Below, one piece after another: positions 19,425-28,458 of a DNA stretch of 64,000 nucleotides (position 1 is its first letter; each line of letters starts with the position of its first letter). This stretch comes from Nocardia terpenica (GTDB taxonomy: Bacteria; Actinomycetota; Actinomycetes; Mycobacteriales; Mycobacteriaceae). The DNA is taken from NCBI RefSeq assembly GCF_013186535.1, contig NZ_JABMCZ010000002.1, positions 806,001 to 870,000 on the forward strand, in the 5' to 3' direction. Both the position numbers and the translations under genes were made by a program. The notes beneath the pieces were generated by a model, which had not been told where the DNA came from, did no database searches, and was given only the letters and a program-made list of their open reading frames with translations.

Positions 19425-19720
19425 ACGGAAGGACGGAAGGCCAGGATCGGAGCGGAAGAGAAGTTTCGATTCCCCATCCCACCCTTCCCGGCACGGACGC
19501 CAGGCACCCACGCGGAGCGCGCCGCGACAGGGCAGCAGCGTTGTGGGCCTGCGAAGACCGGAGGCTCGTCGGCGAGCGCCTCGCACAAGTTGCGGGGATG
19601 AACCAGCGGGATCCGGAGGATCGCCGAGGCCGCAGAACACAACCCGACAAGCACGCTTGGTAACCGGGTGGTCCGTGCTAGCGGGCGGTGAGGTCGGAAA
19701 CGACAACGCCGCCCGTTTTT
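19425..19720 (+). ncRNA. Probable Ms1 small RNA (RNA polymerase core-binding)
   Basis: A roughly 296-nt transcription unit without a plausible reading frame is bounded by a strong promoter and an intrinsic terminator. It lies between the Rv3661-type gene and the Rv3662c-type gene. In M. tuberculosis the same gap holds MTS2823, the homologue of M. smegmatis Ms1, an RNA of about 300 nt that binds RNA polymerase core enzyme in stationary phase. Position, length, promoter strength and terminator agree; sequence identity to Ms1 was not checked. Exact 5' end is inferred. Confidence 0.72.
19682..19720 (+). terminator. Intrinsic terminator of the small RNA
   Basis: CGGGCGG (19682-19688) pairs with CCGCCCG (19709-19715). 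Inside is a small GTCG-GAAA-CGAC hairpin with a GNRA loop. Five T follow at 19716-19720. Confidence 0.8.
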
Positions 19721-19734
19721 AATGTGTGAAAAGG

Positions 19735-19764
19735 GATCCCGGCCAAAAGCGCGCCGGGATCATG
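19735..19764. repeat. REP-like palindrome, 30 bp, copy A
   Basis: GATCCCGGC and GCCGGGATC form a perfect 9-bp stem around CAAAAGCGC, followed by ATG. The same 30 bp recurs exactly at 61352-61381. It lies just past the small-RNA terminator and next to a tandem array that shares the GCCGGGAT core. Confidence 0.75.
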
Positions 19765-19772
19765 ATGGAACC

Positions 19773-19910
19773 GAGCACGCCGGGATGACGGTGGACCGAG
19801 CGCCGGGATGACGGTGGACCGAGCACAGTGATGACGGTGGACCGAGCGCCGGGATGACGGTGGACCGAGCACAGTGATGACGGTGGGGACCGAGCGCCCT
19901 GGGATCATGG
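19773..19910. repeat. Tandem repeat, six units of 23-25 bp
   Basis: Units start at 19773, 19798, 19821, 19844, 19867 and 19892 (the last partial). Two unit types alternate, GAGCGCCGGGATGACGG... and GAGCACAGTGATGACGG..., each ending GTGGACC. Units 2 and 4 are identical, and unit 3 matches unit 5 except for two extra G, so there is a 46-bp higher-order period. It lies between the small RNA and the convergent Fic-like gene. Confidence 0.8.
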
Positions 19911-19932
19911 CCCGAATTTGATGCGAAAACGC

Positions 19933-20751
19933 TTACCCCGCAGCCGAGTCGGCGATGGAGTGGGCCTCGCGGGCGCCGTCTTCCAGGGCTCCGCAGCACA
20001 GCATCACCCAGCCGCCTACGCCCTCCGGTGTGCCCGCGCCGAATGCGGCGGCGGCGTCCTGGTAGGCCTGTCGTCGTCGCAGCCAGAAGACCTCCGGGAC
20101 GCCCAGGGAGTGGGGGTCCAGGCCGCTCGACACCGCGACGAGGCGCGAGGCCGCGCGTGCCACTATGCCGTCGGCGGTGCCGAAAGGGCGCAGCGCCAAC
20201 AGTTCTCCGTGCACGACGGCGGCGAGTACCGGGGCGGGCGCGGCGGAGGTGAGCACCGTCTGGGTCAGCAGGTCGAGCCGCTCGGCCACGCCGGGGGCGG
20301 TGCGCGGGCGACCCAACTGTTGCTCGTCGGCCACCAGGTCGGCGGCGGCCAGCAGATGCAGCCGGGCCAGCGCTTGCAGCGGCGCGCGCTGCCACACCCC
20401 GGTCAGCGTGCGCAGCGCGTCGCCGTCCAGAGCCTGGCCGACCCGCAGCGCGCCCGCCAGGATCGGATCGGCCACTCGGCCACCGGCGGGAGCGACGGGC
20501 CCGGAGGCGGCAGCTTGCGTAACCACGGAGGGACCCGCGGACGCCGCATCGAACACTGCGGAGAGATCGGTGCTGCCGCCGTCGATGGCCGCCGACGAGC
20601 GGGCCGCCCGCACCGCCGCCTCGGCGGCCGTGGTCGGCCAGCCTCGGCGGTTCGCCCGATGCCTGTGCACCTCGGCGAGGGCGTCGCGGGCCCGGTCGGC
20701 CGCATCGCGCACACCGGGCAGGTCGACAAGGGGTTGGAGCACGTCGGTCAC
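19933..20751 (-). CDS. Fic-like protein with degenerate motif (Rv3662c type)
   Basis: This 272-residue protein is commonly labelled oxidoreductase or hypothetical. The C-terminal half reads HGELLALRPFGTADGIVARAA (H at about 187), which aligns with the Fic-domain core HPFxxGNGR. The catalytic His position holds Arg, and the Asn of GNGR is not conserved. The N-terminal segment (AEAAVRAARSSAAIDG) resembles the helix preceding Fic domains. I infer a Fic-fold protein lacking normal AMP-transferase chemistry. GTG at 20751 was chosen because TAGCGT lies six bases upstream; GTG at 20757 is the alternative. Confidence 0.6.
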   Translation of the reverse strand: MTDVLQPLVDLPGVRDAADRARDALAEVHRHRANRRGWPTTAAEAAVRAARSSAAIDGGSTDLSAVFDAASAGPSVVTQAAASGPVAPAGGRVADPILAGALRVGQALDGDALRTLTGVWQRAPLQALARLHLLAAADLVADEQQLGRPRTAPGVAERLDLLTQTVLTSAAPAPVLAAVVHGELLALRPFGTADGIVARAASRLVAVSSGLDPHSLGVPEVFWLRRRQAYQDAAAAFGAGTPEGVGGWVMLCCGALEDGAREAHSIADSAAG

Positions 20752-20816
20752 GCCCACACGCTAGCGAGACCGGACACGCCGGCGCCGCCTCGGGGGTCAC
20801 GAGGCGGCGCGGCGGC

Positions 20817-22517
20817 TCACGCCTTGGTGAGCAGTTCCCGGCCCGGGATGGCGTCGAGCAGCCTCCGGGTGTACTCCGATTGGGGAGAGTCGAAGACCTC
20901 GGTGGTCGTGGCCTGCTCCACGATCTTGCCGCTCTGCATCACCACGACGTCGTCGGCGATCTGCCGGACCACCGCCAGGTCGTGGGTGATGAACAGGTAC
21001 GACAGGCCCAGCTCGGCCTGCAACTCGTTGAGCAGGTTCAGGATCTGGGCCTGCACCAGCACGTCGAGCGCGGAGACCGCCTCGTCGCACACCACCACCT
21101 CCGGCGACAGCGCCAGGGCGCGCGCGATCGCCACGCGCTGGCGCTGACCGCCGGACAGCTCGTTCGGATAGCGCCGCATCACCGTGGCCGGCAGCGACAC
21201 CTTGTCGAGCAGATCGCGGACCGTGGCCTCGCGCTCCTTCGGTGACCCGATGCGATGGGTGCGCAGCGGTTCCTCGATGGTGCGGTAGATGGAGTACATC
21301 GGGTCCAGCGAGCCGTAGGGATCCTGGAACACCGGCTGCACCCGGCGGCGAAATGCCAACGCCGCCTTGCTGTCCAGCTTCGCCACCTCGCGGTTGTCGA
21401 AGGTGACCGAGCCGGAGGTCGGCTCGAGCAGGCCCAGCACCATCTGCGCGACCGTCGACTTGCCGGAGCCGGATTCACCGACGATGGCGGTGGTGGTACC
21501 GCGCCGCAGCCGGAACGACACATCGTCGACCGCCACCAGATTCGACGACTTCCACGGCGTGTTGCCGCGGATCTTGAACACCTTGGTCAGGTTCGACGCG
21601 ACCACGACATCGTCGGTGGCGGCGGTGAATTCGGCATCGACCTCGGCCAGCTGCTCGGCCACCTGCACGGCCTGCTCGCGCACCTCGGCGCGCTTGCGCA
21701 CCGACGACAGCCGCTGAGAGGCCAGCGACGGGGCCGAATTGACCAGCTTGCGGGTGTACTCGTGCTGCGGATCGCGCAGAATCTGTAGCGCCGGACCGGA
21801 TTCCACGACCCGGCCGCGATACATCACCACCAGGTGCTCGGCCCGCTCGGCGGCGAGCCCGAGGTCGTGGGTGATCAGCAGCACCGCCGTGCCCAGTTCG
21901 CCGGTGAGCACGTCGAGGTGGTCGAGAATCTGCCGCTGTACGGTGACGTCGAGCGCGGAGGTCGGCTCGTCGGCGATCAGCAGCTTCGGCCGGCACGAGA
22001 GCCCGATCGCGATCAGCGCGCGCTGGCGCATGCCGCCGGAGAACTCGTGCGGATACTGGTTGACCCGGCGCGCCGAATCGGACATGCCCGCCTCGTCGAG
22101 CAGTTCGATGGCACGCTGCCGGGCGGCCTTGCCCTTGGCGATCCCGTTGGCCTCCAACGTCTCCCGGATCTGGAAGCCGATCTTCCACACCGGATTCAGG
22201 TTCGACATCGGGTCCTGCGGGACGAAGCCGATGCCGCGGCCGCGCACGGCGACGACATCGCGCTTGGACGCCGTGGCCAGATCCTTGCCGTCGAACATGA
22301 TCGAGCCGGAGGTCACCTTGCCGGTGCCGGGGAGCAGGTCGATGACCGCGTGCGCGGTGGTCGACTTGCCGGAGCCGGACTCGCCCACGATCGCCACGGT
22401 CTGCCCGGGATAGACCGACAGGTCGACCCCGCGGACCGCGGGGATCAGGCGGCCCTCCGAGGTGAAGGACACATTGAGGTCGCGGACCTCGAGCAGTGGT
22501 TGATCCATCGCCGTCAC
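20817..22517 (-). CDS. dppD: Dipeptide ABC transporter, fused double ATPase
   Basis: This 566-residue protein has two complete ABC domains. Domain 1 (about 5-265) has Walker A GESGSGKST, signature FSGGMRQRA and Walker B LLIADEPTSALD. Domain 2 (about 295-560) has a second GESGSGKST, LSGGQRQRV and VVVCDEAVSALD. It thus combines the DppD and DppF roles of other bacteria and energises peptide import. It overlaps dppC by 4 bp (ATGA) and is the last gene of dppABCD (Rv3663c). The second-domain Walker B has Ala after Glu, where Pro is usual. Confidence 0.93.
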   Translation of the reverse strand: MTAMDQPLLEVRDLNVSFTSEGRLIPAVRGVDLSVYPGQTVAIVGESGSGKSTTAHAVIDLLPGTGKVTSGSIMFDGKDLATASKRDVVAVRGRGIGFVPQDPMSNLNPVWKIGFQIRETLEANGIAKGKAARQRAIELLDEAGMSDSARRVNQYPHEFSGGMRQRALIAIGLSCRPKLLIADEPTSALDVTVQRQILDHLDVLTGELGTAVLLITHDLGLAAERAEHLVVMYRGRVVESGPALQILRDPQHEYTRKLVNSAPSLASQRLSSVRKRAEVREQAVQVAEQLAEVDAEFTAATDDVVVASNLTKVFKIRGNTPWKSSNLVAVDDVSFRLRRGTTTAIVGESGSGKSTVAQMVLGLLEPTSGSVTFDNREVAKLDSKAALAFRRRVQPVFQDPYGSLDPMYSIYRTIEEPLRTHRIGSPKEREATVRDLLDKVSLPATVMRRYPNELSGGQRQRVAIARALALSPEVVVCDEAVSALDVLVQAQILNLLNELQAELGLSYLFITHDLAVVRQIADDVVVMQSGKIVEQATTTEVFDSPQSEYTRRLLDAIPGRELLTKA

Positions 22518-23479
22518 CTCTTGCGCGCCTTGGGATCCAGCGCGTCGCGCACCGCGTCGCCCAGCATGATGAAGCTGAGCACGGTGAGCGCCAACGCCGT
22601 CGCCGGATAGAATAGGATCGCCGAGGTGCGAATCTCCTTCTGGTCCGCGGCGATATCGGAACCCCAGGACACGATCGTGCGGGACAGGCCGACACCGAGG
22701 TAGGACAGCGTCGCCTCGGTGACGATGAACACGCCCAGCCAGATCGTGGTGATCACGATGAGCGGCCCGGCCGCGTTCGGCAGCACGTGCCGCACCAGCG
22801 TCCGGAATCGGGAAACGCCCAACGCCTTTGCCGCCGTGACGTATTCGCTGTTCTTGGCCTGGATCACCGCACCGCGGGCGATGCGGGCGGCCTGCGGCCA
22901 GGTGAACGAGGCCAGGATCAGCACCACGGTGAACACGGTGCGCGACGCCAGCAGCTGCATGATCACGATCGCGGCCAGCATCAGCGGCAGCGCGTAGAAG
23001 ATCTCCGCGATGCGCGACACGATCGAATCCAGCAGGCCGCCGTAGTAGCCCGACACCGCGCCCAGCACGCCGCCGAGGACCACGAACATCAGCGTGGACA
23101 GCAGGCCGGTGGTCACCGAGGCCCGCGCGCCGTAGACGGTGCGGGCGAAGATGTCGCAGCCCTGCTTGTCGAAGCCGAACAGATGCCCGCCCGACGGCGG
23201 ATTCATGCTGAAATCGCCGTTGCAGTAGCGCGGATCCTGGCTGGTGAACAGGTCCGGCCAGATCACCACCACCAGCACGAACGCGATCAGCAGCGCGGCC
23301 ACCACGAAGATCGGGTTGCGCCGCAGCTGCCGCCAGGCGTCGCGCCAGACGCTGGTCGGGGCGGTGGTCTCGTCCAGCTTGTCGGTGGCGAGCACCTCCA
23401 CCTCGTCCGGCGGGGCCACGAAGTGCTCCTGTCCGGGCCTGCTGTCGGCCGCCCGCACGTCGGTGTCTTGGTCAGGCAT
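22514..23479 (-). CDS. dppC: Dipeptide ABC transporter permease DppC
   Basis: This 321-residue integral membrane permease has an N-terminal OppC-type segment (TSVWRDAWRQLRRNPIFVVA) followed by about six membrane helices. The EAA loop, coupling to the ATPase, reads AAKALGVSRFRTLVRHVLPNA. Its start overlaps the dppB end by 8 bp. It corresponds to Rv3664c. A hydrophilic N-terminal extension of about 45 residues precedes the first helix. Confidence 0.93.
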   Translation of the reverse strand: MPDQDTDVRAADSRPGQEHFVAPPDEVEVLATDKLDETTAPTSVWRDAWRQLRRNPIFVVAALLIAFVLVVVIWPDLFTSQDPRYCNGDFSMNPPSGGHLFGFDKQGCDIFARTVYGARASVTTGLLSTLMFVVLGGVLGAVSGYYGGLLDSIVSRIAEIFYALPLMLAAIVIMQLLASRTVFTVVLILASFTWPQAARIARGAVIQAKNSEYVTAAKALGVSRFRTLVRHVLPNAAGPLIVITTIWLGVFIVTEATLSYLGVGLSRTIVSWGSDIAADQKEIRTSAILFYPATALALTVLSFIMLGDAVRDALDPKARKR

Positions 23480-24398
23480 AGCGGATCCTCGGATCGAGTG
23501 CGGCGTACAGCAGGTCGACGATCAGGTTGGAGATCAGGAAGATCACGATCAGCACCGTCACGAACGCCACCACGGTGGGCGGCTCGCCGCGGACGATCGC
23601 CTGGTAGAGCGTTCCACCGACACCGGGAATGTTGAAAATACCCTCGGTCACGACCGCGCCGCCCATGAGCGCGCCGAGGTCCGTGCCGAGGAAGGTGACG
23701 ACCGGGATCATCGAATTGCGCAGGATGTGCACCACGATCACCCGCCGCCGGCTCAGGCCCTTGGCGGAGGCGGTCCGGACGTAATCCGCGGTCATGTTCT
23801 CCGCCACCGAGTTTCGCGTCAGCCGCAGCACGTACGCGAACGACAGCGAGCCCAGCACGAAGGCCGGGACGAGCAGCTGACCCCAGGTGGCCTGACCGGT
23901 CACGGTCACCGGGGCGATGCCCCACTTCACGCCCAGCAGGAACTGGGCGAGGAAACCGACCACGAAGATCGGCACCGCGATGATGATCAGGCTGAGCACC
24001 AGCATCGTGGAATCGAACAGCCTGCCCTTGCGCAGCCCGGCGATGAGGCCGAACACCACGCCGAAGATGCCCTCGACGGCCACCGCCATGATCGCCAGGC
24101 GGAAGGTGATCGGGAACGCCCGGGCCAGTTCCTCGCTCACCGGCCTGCCGGAGAACGCGGTGCCGAAATTCAGGGTGACGATGCCCTTGAGGTATTCCAG
24201 GTATTGGATGATGAACGGCTGATCCAGGTGATAGCGGGCGCGCAGGGCGGCCTCGACCGCCGGTGTCATCGGCCGGTCACCGGCCAGGGCGCGGATCGGG
24301 TCACCGGGGAGCAGGAACACCATTCCGTAGATGAGCAGCGTCGCCCCGAGGAAGACGGGGATCATCTGGAGCAGGCGCCGCACGACATACCAAGCCAT
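23472..24398 (-). CDS. dppB: Dipeptide ABC transporter permease DppB
   Basis: This 308-residue permease begins with the conserved DppB/OppB leader (WYVVRRLLQMIPVFLGATLL) and has about six membrane helices. The EAA loop is TASAKGLSRRRVIVVHILRN. It forms the translocation pore with DppC and corresponds to Rv3665c. It lies 50 bp downstream of dppA. Confidence 0.93.
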   Translation of the reverse strand: MAWYVVRRLLQMIPVFLGATLLIYGMVFLLPGDPIRALAGDRPMTPAVEAALRARYHLDQPFIIQYLEYLKGIVTLNFGTAFSGRPVSEELARAFPITFRLAIMAVAVEGIFGVVFGLIAGLRKGRLFDSTMLVLSLIIIAVPIFVVGFLAQFLLGVKWGIAPVTVTGQATWGQLLVPAFVLGSLSFAYVLRLTRNSVAENMTADYVRTASAKGLSRRRVIVVHILRNSMIPVVTFLGTDLGALMGGAVVTEGIFNIPGVGGTLYQAIVRGEPPTVVAFVTVLIVIFLISNLIVDLLYAALDPRIRYA

Positions 24399-24448
24399 GT
24401 TTCACTCCATGAGCTAGGGGGCCGCGCCTTCCGGCGCGGCCCGGGCGG

Positions 24449-26056
24449 CTACTTCTCGATGTTCTCGAAGTCGAACAGACCGGACCAGTTGACCTTGGCG
24501 TTCTTGACCTTGTCCGAGACGCCCGCGGCGACGTTGTAGTCGAAGACCGGGATGTCGGGCATGTCCTTGAACAGCGTCTCCTGCGCCTGCTGCACGATGG
24601 CGTAGGACTGGTCCGGGGTCGGCGCGGCCTGCGCCTGCGCGAGCAGCCGGTCGAACTCCGGGTTGCTGTAGGCGGTGTCGTTGGTCGCCGAGCCGGTCAG
24701 ATACAGCGAGGTGAGGAACTCGAAGATGGACGGGTAGTCACCCTGCCAGCCGTAGCGGAACGCCTTGCCGATGGTCTTGGCGTTGATCTCGTCGCGGATG
24801 TTCTTGAACGTCGGGTAGGGGGTGCCGACCGCGTCGATGCCGAGCACGTTCTTGACGCTGTTGGCGACCGCCTCGATCCACGCCTGGTGACCGCCGTCGG
24901 AGTTGTAGGCGATCTGGTAGGTGCCCGACCACGGCGAGATGGCGTCGGCCTGCGCCCACAGCTTCTTGGCCTGGTCGGGGTTGAACTTCAACACGTCGGC
25001 GCCGGGCAGGTCCGCCTTGAAGCCCGGCAGGGTGGCCGCGGTGAAGTCCTGGGCCGGAACCCGGGCGCCGTGGAAGATGTTCTCCGCGATCTGCGGCCGG
25101 TTGATCGCCATCGAGATGGCCTTGCGGCGCAGCACGCCCTCCTGGCCGCCGAAGTGCGGCACGGTGGACTGGATGCCGATGTGCTGGTTGTAGGCGATCG
25201 GCTTGCTGATCGCGCGGTCGCCCAGGTCCTTCTTGTAGCTGGACATGGCGGTGTCGGGGATGATGTCCAGCGCGTCGAGGTTGCCCGCCTGCAGATCGGC
25301 GTAGGCGGTGTCGTAGGACTGGTACATCACGAACCGCAGGCCCTTGTTCTTGGCCGGGCGGCCGCCGTGGTAGTCCGGGTTGGGCACCAGGTCGATCTTC
25401 ACATTGTGTTGCCACGCATCGGGACTGGCGAACTTGTACGGGCCGTTGCCGATCGGGTCCGCGCCGAACGCCTTCATGTCCTTGTAGGCGGATTCGGGCA
25501 GCGGATAGAACGGGGCGAAGCCCAGTTCCATTTCGAAGTCGATGGACGGCTGCTTCAGGTCGACGGTGAAGGTGTGGTCGTCGATGACCTTCAGCCCCGA
25601 CATGGTCTGGGCCGTGGGCGTTTTCGCGGAGACCTCGTCGTAGCCGGCGATATTGGCGAACGCCCAGTTCTGCAACTGCGCGTTGGTGCCGAGGGCACCG
25701 TAGTTCCAGGCGTCGACGAACGACTTGGCGGTGACGGGGGTGCCGTCGGAGAACTTCCAGTCGGGCTTGATCGTGATCTTGTAGTGCTGCCGATCGGTGG
25801 TGTCGATCGACTGGGCGACCTCGTTGTACGCCTTGCCGTCGACGTCGTAGTACTTCAGCCCGGCGAACAACCGGTCGACGACGCGACCGCCCATGTTCTC
25901 ATTGGTATTGGTGGGCACCAGCGGATTCTGGGGCTCACCCCCGTTCACGGTGACGATATTGGCATCATTGCCGCCGCCCGTGGAGCAGCCTGTCAAAGCG
26001 AGGCTCGTGGCCAACAGTGCTGCCGCGGTCAACGCGGTCATCGTCTTGAATCTCAA
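24449..26056 (-). CDS. dppA: Periplasmic-type dipeptide-binding lipoprotein DppA
   Basis: This 535-residue substrate-binding protein of the SBP_bac_5 family delivers peptides to DppBC. The signal peptide ends in the lipobox LALTGC, so Cys21 or so should be lipidated. The binding-protein core shows GGEPQNPLVPTN, DWKFSDGTPVTAKSFVDAW and IGNGPYKF. TTG at 26056 was chosen because GGAG lies nine bases upstream; the longer ATG frame to 26212 adds a leader incompatible with export. It is the first gene of dppABCD and divergent from acs. It corresponds to Rv3666c. Confidence 0.92.
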   Translation of the reverse strand: MRFKTMTALTAAALLATSLALTGCSTGGGNDANIVTVNGGEPQNPLVPTNTNENMGGRVVDRLFAGLKYYDVDGKAYNEVAQSIDTTDRQHYKITIKPDWKFSDGTPVTAKSFVDAWNYGALGTNAQLQNWAFANIAGYDEVSAKTPTAQTMSGLKVIDDHTFTVDLKQPSIDFEMELGFAPFYPLPESAYKDMKAFGADPIGNGPYKFASPDAWQHNVKIDLVPNPDYHGGRPAKNKGLRFVMYQSYDTAYADLQAGNLDALDIIPDTAMSSYKKDLGDRAISKPIAYNQHIGIQSTVPHFGGQEGVLRRKAISMAINRPQIAENIFHGARVPAQDFTAATLPGFKADLPGADVLKFNPDQAKKLWAQADAISPWSGTYQIAYNSDGGHQAWIEAVANSVKNVLGIDAVGTPYPTFKNIRDEINAKTIGKAFRYGWQGDYPSIFEFLTSLYLTGSATNDTAYSNPEFDRLLAQAQAAPTPDQSYAIVQQAQETLFKDMPDIPVFDYNVAAGVSDKVKNAKVNWSGLFDFENIEK

Positions 26057-26247
26057 CGCAGTTACTCCAAGTTCCAGGAAAAGCGGGTACCTCGGCGCAC
26101 GCAGAGGTTCACCCGTGCACGCGACGACGATCCGCCTTGGGTGAAACGGACAGTAGTGATCCGGCACGTCGTTGTCAGCTGATCGCTCGTGGTTTGTCGC
26201 CGCTGTTAGCAATACGGCAACATGATCGACCCACGACCGGCAGCAGA

Positions 26248-26263
26248 TGTGACATATTGCACG
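26248..26263. promoter_or_regulatory. Candidate CRP-binding site upstream of acs
   Basis: TGTGACATATTGCACG matches the mycobacterial CRP consensus TGTGA-N6-TCACA in the whole left half and three of five positions on the right (CAC offset). It lies about 175 bp upstream of the acs start and about 190 bp upstream of dppA. A crp gene lies 9 kb away. Binding is inferred. Confidence 0.4.
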
Positions 26264-26363
26264 ATCAGCTAGGCATCCGTGTTCATCGTTCGGTCATACC
26301 CGGTCTGTCAGGGTTCGGTACTGGACATCGCGGCGGACCACGACGCGGCGCAGATCACAGTTC

Positions 26364-26369
26364 GATACT
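26364..26369 (+). promoter_or_regulatory. Possible -10 element of acs
   Basis: GATACT lies 53 bp upstream of the acs ATG. It overlaps an inverted repeat with arms ACAGT and ACTGT (26358-26372). No clear -35 is seen. The CRP-like site lies about 100 bp upstream. Confidence 0.3.
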
Positions 26370-26422
26370 GTCGACGTGGCCGTGCTCACCCCGCGGCTCA
26401 GGCATGCGAAAGAAGAGACGAG

Positions 26423-28384
26423 ATGACCGAAACCACCGCTGATCACCGGGACGTATATCCGCCGACCGCGGAGTTCGCCGCCGCGGCCAACGCCGATGCG
26501 TCTCTCTACGACCAAGCCACCGCCGACCGGGAGGCGTTCTGGGCGCGCCAGGCCGACCGGCTGCACTGGCACGAGCGCTGGACCCGCGTGCTCGACTGGG
26601 ACGACGCCCCCGTCGCGCGCTGGTTCGTCGACGGCAAACTCAATGTCGCGTACAACTGCGTGGACCGCCATGTGCGGGACGGCTTCGGCGAGACCGTGGC
26701 CATCCACTGGGAGGGCGAGCCGGGCGACTCCCGCGACATCACCTACAACCAGTTGTTGGCCGAGGTGTCGCGGGCCGCCAATTACCTCACCGAGCTGGGG
26801 CTCGAGGCCGGCGACCGCGTGGCCATCTACATGCCGATGGTGCCCGAGGCCATCGTCTCGATGCTGGCGTGCGCGCGGCTGGGCCTGACGCACTCGGTGG
26901 TGTTCGCCGGGTTCTCCCCGAGCGCGCTGCGCCAGCGCGTCGACGACGCCGAGGCCCGGCTGGTGATCACCACCGACGGCCAGTGGCGGCGCGGTAAGGC
27001 GGCCCCGTTGAAGGAGGCCGTGGACGAGGCGCTGTACGCGCACGGCGGCACCCCGTCCAGCGTCGAGCACGTGCTGGTGGTGCGCCGCACCGACCTCGAG
27101 GTGCCGTGGACCGAGGGCCGCGACCTGTGGTGGCACGAGACCGTCGCGCTGGCCTCCCCGGAGCACGAGGCGCAGCCGTTCGACGCCGAGCATCCGCTGT
27201 ACATCCTCTACACCTCGGGCACCACCGGGAAGCCGAAGGGCATTCTGCACACCTCCAGCGGTTACCTGACCCAGGCGGCGTACACCCATCACAACGTGTT
27301 CGACCACAAGCCGGGCCAGGACGTGTACTGGTGCACCGCCGATATCGGCTGGGTGACCGGGCACAGCTACATCGTGTACGGGCCGCTGGCCAATCGGGCC
27401 ACGCAGGTGGTCTACGAGGGCACGCCCAATTACCCGGACGAGCACCGGCACTTCGAGATCATCGAAAAGTACGGTGTCACAATCTATTACACCGCGCCGA
27501 CGCTGATCCGCACGTTCATGAAGTGGGGCCGCGAGATTCCCGACGCGCACGATCTGTCCAGCATTCGGGTGCTGGGTTCGGTGGGCGAGCCGATCAATCC
27601 GGAGGCGTGGCGCTGGTACCGCGAGGTCATCGGCGCGAGCCGGACCCCGATCGTGGACACCTGGTGGCAGACCGAGACCGGCGCGATCATGATCTCGCCG
27701 CTGCCCGGCGTGACCGCCGCCAAGCCCGGCGCCGCCATGGCGCCGCTGCCCGGCATCAGCGCGCAGGTCGTGGACGAGGAGGGCAAGCCGGTGCAACTGG
27801 GGGCCACCGAGGCCAACGGCTACCTGGTGCTCGATCGGCCGTGGCCGTCGATGCTGCGCGGCATCTGGGGTGACATGGACCGGTACCGGGCCACCTACTG
27901 GGAGCGCTTCGGCGCCCAGGGCTGGTACTTCGCCGGCGACGGCGCCAAGCTCGACGCCGACGGGGACCTGTGGGTGCTGGGCCGGGTGGACGACGTCATG
28001 AACGTCTCCGGCCACCGCATCTCCACCGCCGAGGTGGAATCGGCGCTGGTCGGGCACCACAGCGTGGCCGAGGCCGCGGTCGTCGGCGCCAGCGACGCCA
28101 CCACCGGCCAGGGCATTGTGGCCTTCGTCATCCTCACCGGCGAGGCCACCACCCCCGGCCAGGACCTGGTCGACCAGCTGAAGGCGGAGGTCTCTCGCGA
28201 GATCAGCCCGATCGCCCGCCCCCGGGAAATCCACATCGTCCCCGAACTACCCAAGACCCGCTCCGGAAAGATCATGCGCCGCTTGCTGCGTGACGTGGCC
28301 GAGGGGCGAGAGCTCGGAGATACGTCGACACTGGTGGACCCGAATGTGTTCGAGGCCATTCGGGCTAGGAAGGCCAACTGGTAG
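26423..28384 (+). CDS. acs: Acetyl-CoA synthetase (AMP-forming)
   Basis: The enzyme converts acetate, ATP and CoA to acetyl-CoA. The 653-residue length and motifs are typical: N-terminal ACS domain, YTSGTTGKPKGI for AMP binding, WWQTETGAIMISPLPG, and the C-terminal PKTRSGKIMRRLLR. The Lys of SGK is the site that acetylation inactivates in the family. ATG at 26423 follows AAGAAGAG. It is divergent from dppABCD, with a CRP-like site in the gap. It corresponds to Rv3667. Confidence 0.95.
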   Translation: MTETTADHRDVYPPTAEFAAAANADASLYDQATADREAFWARQADRLHWHERWTRVLDWDDAPVARWFVDGKLNVAYNCVDRHVRDGFGETVAIHWEGEPGDSRDITYNQLLAEVSRAANYLTELGLEAGDRVAIYMPMVPEAIVSMLACARLGLTHSVVFAGFSPSALRQRVDDAEARLVITTDGQWRRGKAAPLKEAVDEALYAHGGTPSSVEHVLVVRRTDLEVPWTEGRDLWWHETVALASPEHEAQPFDAEHPLYILYTSGTTGKPKGILHTSSGYLTQAAYTHHNVFDHKPGQDVYWCTADIGWVTGHSYIVYGPLANRATQVVYEGTPNYPDEHRHFEIIEKYGVTIYYTAPTLIRTFMKWGREIPDAHDLSSIRVLGSVGEPINPEAWRWYREVIGASRTPIVDTWWQTETGAIMISPLPGVTAAKPGAAMAPLPGISAQVVDEEGKPVQLGATEANGYLVLDRPWPSMLRGIWGDMDRYRATYWERFGAQGWYFAGDGAKLDADGDLWVLGRVDDVMNVSGHRISTAEVESALVGHHSVAEAAVVGASDATTGQGIVAFVILTGEATTPGQDLVDQLKAEVSREISPIARPREIHIVPELPKTRSGKIMRRLLRDVAEGRELGDTSTLVDPNVFEAIRARKANW

Positions 28385-28397
28385 GGGCGAGTCGGAT

Positions 28398-28433
28398 CCC
28401 GTCGTTCCGGCCCCAGGGGGCCGGAACGACGGG
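28398..28433 (+). terminator. Long palindromic terminator of acs
   Basis: CCCGTCGTTCCGGCCCC (28398-28414) pairs with GGGGCCGGAACGACGGG (28417-28433) around a two-base loop; AAAAG follows. The stem is 17 bp. Related hairpins occur at 28710-28747 and 58288-58322. Confidence 0.75.
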
Positions 28434-28458
28434 AAAAGTCTGGCCGCACATGACGGCA

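Noticed and set aside
19773..19910. CRISPR array
   Set aside because: Units are contiguous and diverged, without spacers.
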